Of a stretch of DNA of 64,000 nucleotides, positions 44,533 to 56,344 are shown in pieces. Source of the stretch: Ascochyta rabiei (taxonomy: Eukaryota > Ascomycota > Dothideomycetes > Pleosporales > Didymellaceae); NCBI RefSeq assembly GCF_004011695.2, contig NC_082405.1, positions 1,302,001 through 1,366,000 of the forward strand, read 5' to 3'. The translations under genes and the position numbers were made by a program. How positions within the stretch are numbered: the stretch's first letter is position 1; each line of letters starts with the position of its first letter. Under the pieces are notes generated by a model. The model was given only the letters and a program-made list of their open reading frames with translations. It did no database searches and was not told the origin of the DNA.

Positions 44533-47032
44533 TTACAGATTGAACCCGAGCCCAAAATTGTCATCTTGAAACCCGCCGTCGAAAATGCCTATCCCTGCGG
44601 TAACTAGACTGTCGAATTGGCCCCAGCTTGTCAAATCTGCCATGACACTGTTCGACGGCAGGTAGCTCGAGTTGAAAACGGTACTGTCCGGCGTCTGCGG
44701 CACATTGTTGTAGAACGATGCAGTCAAGTCCGGACTCGCGCCATTCTGCGGCCTCGTCTCCGGGAGTGGTAGCACTGTCGAGCTGGCCTGGTCCTGCTGC
44801 GTAACCGCAGTGCCAGGCACAGGTAGCGGCGCCGTCCTCGGGATCCCGCCAGAACGATTCTGATGATTGGTTTGCCTCATCGCTTCCAACCTGAGCTCCT
44901 CGAGCACCACACAGTAACGCCGCGCCAAACAGTCAGTCTCGCTGATGCTCTCCAACTGTCTCTGACACTTTTGCCCCGCGTCAAAGTACTCCTCGCATTG
45001 CCCTGGGGTCAGAAGGTGTTGCCGGATTCGGTATATGTACAGCACGACCACGGCGCAGAAGGCGTAGTACTGCGTGAACCAGAACGCCCGGAACAGGTTC
45101 GAGCTTGTGAAGACATCATCCACAACCCGCACAATGTTCATCGCCGCATCCAGGCACGATGCTATATTCGCACTCGTATCCGCCGGCGCCTGATAACTCG
45201 GATGGCTCCTTATCCCCGTCAAGTTCGCAAAGTTGGACAACAGGAACGGTCGGTGGATCAGCAGCATGGCGTGGTAGTAGGCAAGGTTCAACACCCCGCG
45301 TTGGCGTTGGTAAATTGGGATTAACAATGATGATTCGATGCCGGCGGCGTCGAGGAAAGGGCCCAGCGCGGCCCGCCAGATGTCGAGCTCTTTTGTGTAC
45401 TTCGCGGACAGTTCGATTCGGAGAGCGAGAGAAGGGGGCCGGATGGGATAGAGGTCCCTCAGAACGAGAGAGACTATACGTGTAAGTCTGTTGATTGATT
45501 AGCATGCCATCGTATGAGCGGGCGACAGGACAAACTTGATGTGCTCTACAGGTGCCATCATGTGCGATGGCGACTTTGAGGTGGATGGCGATATGTATTG
45601 CGGGTGCAGATCCGAGTCGTTGACGACAGTGGGTAGCTCCTGGTCGATGTCTTCGTCCTTGTACGTTCGTGGTCGTCCTAGAGCCGCTGAAAGATACTTG
45701 TCCAGCGAGTACGCAACCCAGAACGTTCGTCTCCGGCTTTCTAGCTCCACGTAATCAACAGTACCCGAGGGATCATATCTTCTCCCGCGGTTCAGTCCGA
45801 TGGCAAGCGCCAGATGCGCAGTTGTCCCGAAAAGAGACCAACAGTGGTTGATGCGTGATTGTGTGAGTAGGTAAAAGCATTGCAAAAGTCGTGCTTGGAC
45901 ACTTGCCAGACGGACAGCACCTCGCTCTTTGGAGAGTTGATGCTCGGCCGCGAAGAAGTAGCGTGCACTGTTCTCCCGTGTCGTGCTACCAGGTGGCATG
46001 TATGCTTGCGCTTGAGCAAACACTATGAGCAGCAAGGCTGTCTTCGCGGCTGCGTCTTCCTTTGCGTGCATGTCACCCCGCGTCTCGTAAAACTCATGAA
46101 CCCACCTCTCGATAGTAGGTCGATGTATAAAGCGGTGTGTTGGGGCTGCGTAATCAAAGTACCTCTCCACCAGCCGCTGTGCATCGGGTTTGGGAGGCAG
46201 CACGAAGAAGGTGGGGTCGAATTCCGGCAACGGCGAATCCCCCCACGCAAATATGGACGAGTCCTGGGGTGTGGGCGTGTTCTGGTGCAGTCGTTTCTGT
46301 ATGCGGATCAGAAACGATACGCCAGACGAAGAGCCAACATAGTGTCCTTGCGAGTCTGTTTGCGCCTGTGCTGGCTCTGGAGAAGTCCTCGATGGAGGGT
46401 CACGGTTGGAGTCCTCATGGTTGCCATTCACTCGGTTCACTCTCTCCAGAATTGGGCGATCATGCGCCGAGGGCGTGCTGAGGCCATTCCCTGCATACTG
46501 AAAGGAAGGTAAATCGCGGAGTGGATTATCCTCAACGGGCACGGTGTTTAGCATCGTGTTGCCTGCTTTGGAAGCTGCCGTCATAGCAGCCTCGTCAACC
46601 ATGACTGATGGCAGTCTTCCGCGAGTGTACTGTGCGGTGTATTCACAAGATAGACCAGCGCGTAGACAGAGGGTACATGGACATCGACCCGTGCACCGCG
46701 TCTTCTTTCTGACTCGTGTGTCAGCAATCTGGTGTACATCACGGGCGTCAAGTTTGCTACTGGAGTAAGGTGGGATCAGATGTGCGAATCCTGTCCAACT
46801 GTCCAACTCACTTCTTACATCTATCACACGCTCTGCTAACCCTGGTCCTTTCTCTTTCTTCTCTACGGCGCTTGGCCGGCGGTGATCGCGGGTCATTCGA
46901 CCCAGCATTTGAGGGCGTCGTTGCCGAGGTCGTCGCGCTTTCCACGAGATCATTGTTGCGGTTGGCAGTCACCCACGATGAGGGGCTGACCCCAGCATCA
47001 GAGGGTACTTGTAGCGGGCTTATTACATCCAT
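44533..47032 (-). CDS. Zn(II)2Cys6 transcription factor with fungal_trans domain
   Basis: Three exons on the minus strand: 47032..46812, 46708..45536 and 45487..44533; 782 residues. Intron 1 (102 nt, GTGAGT...GTCAG) splits the zinc cluster, which is restored as CDRCKKKKTRCTGRCPCTLC followed by LRAGLSC. Intron 2 (48 nt) has an atypical GTTTGT donor but a perfect TGCTAATC branch site, and joins VEHIK to LTRIVSLVLRDLY. An acidic/basic N-terminus with a PAKRRREERER nuclear signal precedes the cluster. The fungal_trans domain is evident: HRFIHRPTIERWVHEFY, INHCWSLFGTTAHLALAIGL, SRRRTFWVAYSLDKYLSAAL and GRPRTYKDEDIDQELP. The C-terminus is a Gln/Asn/Ser-rich probable activation region. No pathway gene lies next to it, so targets cannot be guessed. 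Confidence 0.9.
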
Positions 47033-48285
47033 TGCAGGAGATGATCGATCCGCAAGCGAGGTTTAAGGTGGACGCGCAGAATCATCTGGGGAAAGCCGGA
47101 GAAGTCGCGCGGTGCACGGACGTTGCTTTGCGTTGGTCCCCGGATAAGCGTGGTTTCTTCTGCTCACGAACCGCAGCACCAGCTAGCACTTGCACAAGGC
47201 GTCAACTACCACAAACGTTGCGTCGTTAAGTCGGAAATGATGTCAAGCATTGAACGGTGGATGTGTCTGGAAACAAGGCCTGAAACGTACCAAGACGACA
47301 CACATATTCGACCTAATCACTCGCGCTGACGGTCCATATCGACGCGACATCGCGATGCCATGAGGCCTACATCAAGCATAGCATCATCTCGCCGCTGTAA
47401 CAGTCACCCGGTGTAGCAGTACGAGTATATTGTAATAGTAGACGTAACCTACAGACCATATCTGGCAAACTACAAAGTAAGTATTGGTGTGACATCCTGG
47501 TGATGGTGGGCTTTGGTGTCAATGTTCGCTGGACACTGGAAGGAACACCTCGAAAGTGTCAGGGGAATATGCAAAACTTCGTTCAGTCTGTACCACCAAG
47601 TTTGAACTGGACCTCTTGCTGATGTGTAAAAAGCGATGCTGTTCTTTTCACGATAGCACTACCCTGAGCCAGTCAACTTTCGTAGTACTATGATGAGCTT
47701 TCCATTACTTTCTAGCACAGCTATCCATCATAGTCAAGACAAGGCTAAGGCCATAGGTCTGTTGGTTTGAAACGAAAGACCGCATCAAAACATGGATCGT
47801 ATTCGTAGCGAGGGTTCTGTGTTCGATGTCGCTATCTTCAAGATTGCCGGATCTTCTCAATTCTTCCCAACAATCCTTTAGCTTCACATGAATGGGAGCA
47901 CACTTTTCACACGCCAGTCGTGTATCGACACAGATTCCTACTTTGCGTGCAATTTCTAGTCCACCTGTTCTTGCTATTGCTCCTCACAAATAGCGCACAG
48001 GGCACCGGTCTAGGTGTCCGTCTTCACGACTCCGGGCGGCAAGCCCTTCAAGTTTGCTATTGTGTCCCCTAAGAACGATTATTCCTTCTTCCAGAGGATC
48101 TAGACGAACGACTCGCCAGCCCTTTCAACATTGTCTCCGCCTCAAAAAGGAACCAATCATACAGATGTGTTTAATGAGATCCTCAGCCTTTAAGTTTTTC
48201 AGTAGGCTCGAAGCCAGGATTGACCTCGTGAACAACCAAGTATCCAGACGTGAAGTTGCTTAAGCTCATAACCATTACATATCAT
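47033..48285. other. Intergenic, 1.25 kb, with coding-like fragments
   Basis: Upstream of the Zn2Cys6 gene and downstream of the RING gene. Contains the orphan frame at 47705-47983. On the plus strand, a short coding-like stretch at about 48016-48099 reads TTPGGKPFKFAIVSPKNDYS before a stop. Neither belongs to a model I can complete; they may be gene remnants. Confidence 0.4.
47705..47983 (-). pseudogene. Orphan coding-like frame, possible gene remnant or last exon
   Basis: A 92-codon frame after a TGA at 47984-47986, with balanced composition (for example LACEKCAPIHVKLKDCWEEL and SFVSNQQTYGLSLVLTMMDS). The only ATG is late, at the MRSF position. It could be a 3' exon entered through an acceptor such as GCAATAG at the left of the frame, or a decayed fragment. 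A CxxC pair is present but no zinc motif is complete. No family recognised. Confidence 0.3.
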
Positions 48286-49193
48286 TCAGGATCTAAATCT
48301 GCGGAATTGCTGCCAACTTGACCGTACACCAGGTTGTGTGTGTTGTTGACTTAAATTACGGCCTGTCCAGAAGTAATGCCAGTTGGACACAGGCGGCTGG
48401 GTGCTAGAAACTGGCTCGATTGTTGCAGGCTGTTCACGGACGCTTGCTTGTGTCTGTGCCTCGATATCTGTCGGTTTTTCCGGCTCGTCGTGGTAGTATA
48501 CGGTTCGACAGATTGGACAGCTTTTCTTGTGAAGTACGACCCATGACACGAGACACTCAGCGTGGAACTCATGGCCACATTCCTTCAATCTCAAAATCTC
48601 TTCTCGTTCGGCCACCAATTTTGGGGTTTCTACTTTAGCTTCGTCGACTAATCCGTTGCCGTTGCTAACCTTCGCAGGCTCGGGTGGTGATGGTGCGTGT
48701 AGTGTCGAAAGACAGATTGCGCTATTCCTGGTCAGTCTTGATCTACTACCTGGAGGTGCGGCGCCTACCATTCTTTCTCAAGGATAGATGGGCTGTCCGA
48801 GTGAGCCTTCTTCTCAAGTCTGTCCACGCATGCTGCCTTCTCATCGTTTTGAATGACAGTCAAAACTTCCGTCACCAGTTCTAGCCTCTCTCTCGCCTCT
48901 GAGCGTTGTAGGGCTGGAGCCTTGACTGCGCCATGCCGCCTAACCGGTCGGTCTGCTTGTCTTCTACGGATGCAGAAGACACAGAGGCTGAGTGCAATGT
49001 TAGTGTCTCACACTGCATTCAGAAAGCAAGCAGCCTCGACTCACAATGGCGCGGCAAATAACACGATCAGCACGGGAATTAAGAAGGCCAACGTTGTAGG
49101 CGATAAAAGTGATTTGTTATCATGCTGATTCCATCGTCGCGCTTCCAGCGTCAGAAACCCTCCCAAACCTGCTTCTCTGATGACTGCAGGCAT
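48286..49193 (-). CDS. Membrane-anchored RING-H2 protein, putative E3 ubiquitin ligase
   Basis: Three exons on the minus strand: 49193..49045, 48987..48769 and 48721..48286. The introns are 57 nt (GTGAGT, CTAAC branch, CACTCAG) and 47 nt (GTAGGC, CTGAC, GAATAG); both are phase 2; 267 residues. One transmembrane helix at about residues 32-52 (LAFLIPVLIVLFAAPFLCVF) is followed by CIRRRQADRPVRR, a cytosolic anchor. A helical region follows (ALQRSEARERLELVTEVLTV). The second junction restores the first zinc pair as ECAICLSTL. The RING-H2 then continues LKECGHEFHAECLVSW and KKSCPICRTVYY. The C-terminus is Gln/Ser-rich. Only with the TAG acceptor does the first cysteine of the RING appear, which fixes the splice site. 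Likely an ER/Golgi or vacuolar membrane ligase; substrates unknown. Confidence 0.85.
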
Positions 49194-50539
49194 CCTTGCT
49201 CTTACAACCCTGCTCCTTTTGTATCCTCTACGATTCCGATTGGGACGAAACCGGACGTGGTATGTTCGAAGGTGTGACCGGGAAACTCGGCACAACAGGT
49301 TCGCGTATGGCCAAACGAGGTTGATCCCCCAAGTAATGATCTGGATCGGTGACAGTCTCGCCCCACGTCGAAGATGTGTCTCGACTCTTCAAGTCGACGA
49401 GAACGGAGATTCTGCTGCCGTGTGTGACACCACAATGAGGAGAACAGCGGATCCTCTTATCCAAGACGCCTCACCCCGCACTCAAGTCCCTCCATCAGAT
49501 CCCAAGTGCTCAGCCTCAACAGCCACGCTTTCCACCACCTCGCCAGCACACTTGGCTTTGGAACCACTCCCCTCCGGACGCGCTTACACGCCGAGACCCA
49601 GATGCAAGCCGACATTGGTCGATATCACGCCATTCCAAGCACATACCAGAGCTGCACGAGACTGCACCTAAGACTCGAAAGATGCGCCCAAAAGCACCGA
49701 GGTGTCTCGGCTGACGCGTTCGCCGACAAAGAGTTGGGGCGACGGTGCCACTTAGCGCACGATTGGAGCGTTGGCGCCGAGAGTCTCGGGTCTGACGGGC
49801 TTGGTCTACCCAGCCTCGGCGGCAGAGGAGCGGAGAGGAGCGGGGCCACCAAGTGGGTATCAGGTTAGCGTCAATGCATGCTCGTGTGGCCTTCGGCATT
49901 TGGCAAAGGACTGTAGGATGTCTGGGCGCATGATAAGGCAAGTGATAACGTTTCCAACATTTTCGTTGGCGGGGTAATTCTGCGTGAGCTGTGTTGTGAT
50001 AGTAATAACCAAGGTATTTGGTGGTGTCGATTCTGTGGTTTTGTAGAGCAGGGTTTCCGCAGGCAACCAACCCTGAGAAGATCATTGTTACAAACTTGAA
50101 CTCAGTCTAAAGCTTTGATGGAGCAGATGTCAGTTTTTGCAAGCAGGTGCGGGGGGTGCGCCCAGCTATATACCGGTTTTCGAGATACAGGGCTTCGTCG
50201 TGTAGTAGAAACATCTGACTTGGTAGACGTGCTCAGTGTGTTGATCAGGCCTTGGTCTTGTAGATGACATGGATGGAACAGATCTGCGAATTAATGATCT
50301 TGGTATTATTGTAATTTGATATCTAACAGATAAGAAAAACGTTCAACTCCTTCTCACGGAGGCAGCCGTAACCGGCGTAAAGGTATCGCAAGCTATGCAT
50401 AAAGAAAACGCGGTTTCTCCAAGATGACCGATCATCCACGAAGCACGCTCCCAACTGGGATCGTTGAACAAAAAGAAAATCCAGTCATACGCTCAGGCTC
50501 ATACTCATGCACACACGCTGAAGACTACATCTTCCCAGG
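49194..50539. other. Intergenic, 1.35 kb
   Basis: Between the RING gene start and the 3' end of the ENA-type ATPase. Overlapping 120-189-codon frames on both strands at 49506-50085 show no domain. No RNA gene or repeat recognised. Confidence 0.5.
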
Positions 50540-53500
50540 CTATTTCTTCTCATTGTCGTCGTCTGTGCTGATAGCGGTACTGAGGTATCGCTCAAAGACT
50601 CGGGCTTCAAGATCGATTGAGCCCCTTCTGCCGTTGTTGGGGTCCTTCTTCTTGAAGTAAAGTCGCTTGGCGAACTTCCATGCCTCGATACCAAGGAAAA
50701 AGAGGAAGGTTGCAATAAAGACTACTCCCCACTCCCAGCTGATTCCAGTGTGCCTGAACACGACCGTGTTGATGACGGGAATGTAAAGAACGGGGAAGAT
50801 GGTGATAAACCCGCCCATGATGGAAAAGAACAGGAACTTGTTACGCCAGACGTCGTGGAACCATTGAGTAAAGTACTTGTTGGAGCCGGGCTGCATCATG
50901 AAGAACGAACGGCGCATGTCGATCATCTGCCACGCGAGGAAGAGCGAAAACCAGGTAAGACAGGCGAATGTGGTGGCACGTGCGCGGAAGACGGTATCGC
51001 AGGTGTCGTTATAACCTTCGTTACAGCCAGTTCCAAGATTGCCATCGCCAAAACCGAACATAACAATGGAGAAGGAGGCGAGACAGAGGGCAGCAATCCA
51101 GAGACCGTAGAACAACATGTCGATCATGACTTCAATGGTGAAGACACCTCGTTTGAGCTGGGATTTATTAGCAAACTGATACAACGTTTATGGTGGGAAC
51201 AAAACTTACACTCTGAGGAGGACGGTCTAGGATGTCGGGAGCGGCGATCTCGAAGCCAAGACCCATATCAGGAAGCGAGGAGGTGACCATGATGATCCAC
51301 ATGACTTCGACGGGAGAGACAGGGAATACTGAGAGGCCAGTCTCATCCTTGAACGCAAGACCAATGAGCAGAACGCAGGCCTGAGCGATGTTCTGAGAGA
51401 GTAAGTGCAGGATGAACTTCTGAATGTTGTCGAACATGCGGCGACCCTCTTCGATAGCGTTGAGGATAGAAGCGAAGTTGTCGTCGGTCAGAACAATGTC
51501 AGAGGCGTCCTTGGCAACATCAGATCCGGTACCCATACCGATACCAACATCAGAGCGCTTGAGAGAGGGAGAGTCGTTGACACCGTCGCCAGTCATGGCG
51601 GCGAAAGCCTTCCTTCGGTGCAAAGCGTCGATCATGCGGACCTTGGTATTAGGAGCGCAGCGAGCGATAACAAGAGGGAGCAGCGGAAGAGCGTCAACTT
51701 CATCGTCAGACAGCTTGTCGAACTGAGTTGCAGTCATGACCATGGCGTCAGTAACATCCTTGGCGAGGGTGGACATGTTTGAGGGCAAGATTCCAACTTC
51801 AGCAGCGATAGCGCGGGCAGTTCCCGGGTGGTCACCAGTAAGCATGTGAACTTCGATACCAGCTTTCTGGCACTGACGAACAGATCCAGCGGTCTCGGGG
51901 CGGGGAGGATCGTAGAGTCCAACAAGTCCGCGGAAGATGAGCTTCTCCTCAACATTCTTCCTGTCGAGATCTTCGCCCTTGGTGGGGAGTGGGCCGTCGT
52001 AGTCCTTGCTAGCAAGTGCCAAAACACGGAGACCGTAGGAAGCAAGTGCTTCCATGTTGGCTAGAATCTCCTCGCGGTAGTCGTCGTCCAGAGTCACACT
52101 GTCGTCGCTCTCAGCGTTGTAGACAGTATCGCAAGAGTAGATGACACGCTCGACGGCTCCCTTGGTAAAAACCATCTTCTTCGAGCTAGAGACTTCTTCG
52201 AAGATGACGGACATCTTCTTGACATCAGAGTCGAATGGGAACTCGGCAAGTTGCTTCCACTTAGGAGAGTCACCCTGAGTAAATTGCAGGCGGTTCCAGT
52301 CGAAGCGAGATGCAAATACCTGAATGGCGATCTCAGTCGGGTCACCACGTGCATTCCATTGGCCGTCGGTCTGATGGACATTGGCCAAGTTGGCGAGAGA
52401 AGCAATCTTGAGGTATTCGATCAGATGTGGGTTGTTCTCAATTAGTTCCTCGTACGGCTGTGTCTTCTCATCCTGATCAGGATCGATGTGGCGGGGTTCT
52501 TTAGGGGTAAAGCTCAACGAGCCGACTGTAGGATTGTGTGGCTCGTCGGTGACACCGACAGAGTATGTACCCTTGGCGGGAATCCAAGCCCTCTTTGCGA
52601 CCATTTTTCCCTGGGTGAGGGTACCGGTTTTGTCGGAGCAGATGTCAGTGACACCGCCCAAAGCCTCAAGAGACTTCAGGTTGCGGACAATAACGTGACG
52701 CTGGACCATACGCTTCGTACCAGCAGCCATAGTGATGGTCAAAACGACTGTAAGCGAGGCGGGGATCATAGAGAGACCGGTCGCTACAGCGTAAATAATG
52801 ACCTCACGATTGTTGGAGAACGAGTTGGCACCGAGGACGATGATAGCGCAGACGACAGCAGTGCAGAAGAGTAGAATAGCGAGACGTGCAAGCTTCTTCT
52901 GGAGAGGAGTACCGACATTGACACCGAGGAAAGCTCCCACGACATCACCGACAGTCAAGCCCCAGGCCTGGGCATATCGGTGAGGCTTGGGTCGGCTGCC
53001 GTCTTCCTTGCGCTTGACTGGACGCACGCGAGAGCCCTTCTGGCGAAGAGACATGGCGATGGAACCAATCTCAGTGTACATTCCAGTGGCGAAGACGACA
53101 CCACGGGCGCGGCCTTTGGTGACGGTGGCAGAGCTGAACGCGACATTTAGGCGATCGCCTGGGCCGGTATCTTCGCTGAAAATTTCTTCAGCTTCCTTGT
53201 TCACTGGGAGCGATTCGCCAGTGAGGAGTGCCTCATCGGTTTCGAAATTGAGGGCTTCGATGATACTGCAGAACTGTTAATGTGAATCTGTACAGGGATC
53301 TTATCAAGGCTTACCGAATGTCAGCAGGAATGGTGTCGCCAGTCTTGAGTTCAACCAAGTCACCAACCACGACTTCGATGGTAGGGACCGTGACAGTCTT
53401 TCCGTCTCGGACAGCGGTGGCAGTTGGAGAGCTGAGAGATCGTAGGGAGTCCATAGTCTTTTCAGCGTTGAACTCTTGGATGAAACCAATGACGACGTTG

Positions 53501-53879
53501 AGTAAAATGATGGCAGTTACGACACCGCCTTCAATCCACGACTCAATGGCAAAGCTGACAGCCATAGCTGCAATGAGCACCTAGAGGATGATTAGGTTTG
53601 AGATGTACAAGTTCAGCCATCGAGACTTACCAAGGTCATAGAGTTGGCGACCTGTCGTAGCAGGATCTTTGCTGGTTGGACTCCGCCATCGTCACCAAGA
53701 TCGTTGCTGCCAAACTTTTCAAGACGAGACTTTGCTTCTGATGTGGTGAGACCGTCGTCGGGGTTGCATTTTGTTTCCTCAATCACTTGTTGGAATGAGA
53801 GTGCGTGAGCGGGCGCAGATAGAGGCTCATTGGACTGGCCAGACTTGTGGCCTTCGAGTGATGGTTGCTTCTCTCCCAT
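50540..53879 (-). CDS. ENA1: ENA-type P-type Na+/K+-exporting ATPase (subfamily IID)
   Basis: Four exons on the minus strand: 53879..53631, 53580..53315, 53265..51210 and 51157..50540. Introns are 50, 48 and 52 nt with consensus ends; 1062 residues. The cation-ATPase N-domain is at residues 25-80 (LTTSEAKSRLEKFGSNDLGD). M1-M2 follow (AAMAVSFAIESWIEGGVVTA). The actuator domain has DEALLTGESLPVNK. The phosphorylated Asp is in ICSDKTGTLTQGKM near residue 381. The P-domain shows MLTGDHPGTARAIAAEVGI and AMTGDGVNDSPSLKRSDVGI. The fungal ENA signature is the M4 region ATGLSMIPASLTVVLTITMA. About ten membrane segments are expected. ENA pumps expel Na+ (and K+) at the plasma membrane in salt and at alkaline pH. 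The catalytic residues are intact. Confidence 0.95.
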
Positions 53880-56344
53880 GGCGAATGATGTTAGTTCATT
53901 CGAATGCTAGGAAGAAGAATGGAGTTGACAAGCAATCTAGATCTGGGGAACTGAAACCCTTTAAACCCCGAGCCTGGAGACACAGGCGGGACATGGTATG
54001 GGGACCATGGCGACAGCCAAGCCCCTCCAGTTATCGAGCCCTTGGCGGGTGGGAACTGACCCAAGACGTCACCGCGTCGGTAGCAGTTGGAGTATGTTTA
54101 GCGTCTGATGCATGCAGCGGACTGCTGCGCTTGGGCGTGGCGGAACCAATGGAACCGCGCTCCCACGCTCGAGCCGTGGCTACAGGCATCACACGCGTTC
54201 ATGAGGCGATTTCAGGCCATTTGCGACCTTCTCATGTTGGGAAGTGACGTATGCGGGGCTCCCACTGTACGGTGAATTGGCCATGGAGGCGAGGTCTGGG
54301 TGGCCAAGAGTTCCGCTCTAACGCCCGCCAACACGCACTAGTTCCTCTGTTGTCTTGGCTTCTCCAAGAAGCACCAGATCATATGCCGAGTATCCGTGCA
54401 TGGCCCGTGCCCAGAATTCGAAAATGACGTTAGTTCCCGGCAACTTCTTAGACTCTACACCAGCCAACCTGCCAATTGGATTTTGAGGCCGCAGGTAGCG
54501 TTCGTGGCCAAGTCCGGACTGCCATGGCTCGCAGCGTGGCGCCCACACGGCGTCCCACACCTGCCCCCCAATTGCACGTATCGCACTCAGCCCAACGTTG
54601 AAGCTTGTCATCGAACCTAGCAAGGCGTTTTTCACGGACCTGGAGATGTCTCGGCGGACAGCCTCCTCGTCTGCTCATCTGCGAACTCAATGTTTGAGAA
54701 GCTGTGCCAAGCAGGTCACTGGGCTCAACAAATATGGTTACCGGCCAGTTTCGGGGCCGACATCCACTCCGTCGTCTGCAACTTCCAAGAGATAGAATCT
54801 TCTGGTGGGATGCTAGAAGCACACCTCTTTCCTCTAAATCCGGCATTCCGTCCACTAAACAGCAACTCGCAAGCACGTTCTCTCACCCTACCAATGGCAG
54901 TTCAGCGTGTTTGGCACCAGGGTTTTTAGCAGGCGCGCCTGCTACAGCACTCCCAGCCCCTCAGGATTAAATCTTGGTACACTAGGCCTCGTCCGTTCCG
55001 ATATACCCATTGGAGTCTGCCGCATGATACCTTCGACTCCGGTTTGCCTGACTGCGGTCCACTCCAGTTGTGGAGAACATTGAGGCTCTGCTGCGGGGCT
55101 CCAAATTTCGCTAGGCCCTTGTACGATGCCTGATAGAGATGTCTTCTTGTCTGCAATTGCCGCCCAAGTGTCCGACTGACTTCTTGAGATCCCAGTTCTC
55201 TTGCACAGATATTCTAATACCTCAGGGTTGTCGTCTTAGGCCTTACATCTTGGTCATGCATTCCAATATGATGCTATTTCTCTCCAGCTAGGACATGCGA
55301 TTGATCGATCACCCTGTTGCTGGAAAAGCCGACAAGCACGCAATCTCCTAATTTGTTGGGGGTAGTCAGGGCAAGTTTGTCTATTACCTTGTTTGTTCCA
55401 AGGGAGAGCACTGCAGAGTACTTCGCCTCGGCATCACGAGAGGCTCGCAGAGATGTTGACGCGTTTCTCTGCAACGCATATAACTCACGACCCGAAAGAA
55501 CTCGACCTGTTTGCACGTTGCAGGACAATCACTTGATGCTATGGCTACCACGTTTCTTCTCGACATGATCGCACCTCGCAAAGCCGACTGTTTGGAATTG
55601 AAGTATAGTCAGTCTCTACTCCGGCCTTCTGTTCTGAATCTCAGCGTCTTCCTGTGCAACATGTGAAAGATGGCGCATTCTGGCAATGTGGTACAAACCA
55701 AATTCTCTGATATATCCTAGTACTGTTATCACCGAGGGTATATTCTTGGGCTGGTACCAGACATGTCTATGACTGAGTTGGTGTCGCGGCAACAGCGTGT
55801 TCATGAACTTCGAAGCCCAACGTGGCTGCAGTGTTGCGAGCAAGCTCGCTCAGCCGATCTTCCTACCATGTCGTCGCAATTGATCTGTCTTTCGCGTTAG
55901 GAAAGTGCGCAGCGTCAAGAACCTTTCACGGTCTGTCGGACGAACAAGTTTTGTGGTCGAGTTTGGAGGGAGATGATGTAAGGCACGCTAACCGCGTAAT
56001 AGCATTGGGGAAACCTACCTTTAACGGCCACCGTGCTCCAGACACTACACGTCTCAAGATCACAATTGCAATTGATAAGGCATACAATCAACAGCCGAAT
56101 AAGGCAGTCATTCCGTATACTCATACTCTTCATGCGTTCCTGCCTGCTTCATGTGCGAGTCTAACAAATAGAAACTTCATGACGGGTAAACGGCAGAGTT
56201 TGATTTGATGCCGCAATGGCTCAATCGTTATCAAGTACGCGCTCATACTCCAGGTTTGCAACGCTTTGGTCTCTTTCTTCCTTTCATCCCTCCAACTCAG
56301 CTCCACCAGGAGTGAATGCTCGCTGAGCAATTGAATATTGCAAA
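53880..56344. other. Intergenic, 2.47 kb
   Basis: Upstream of both the ENA gene (minus) and the GPI-type protein gene (plus), so it holds two divergent promoters. Frames up to 170 codons have no domain. No repeat, tRNA or transposon end recognised. Confidence 0.5.
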
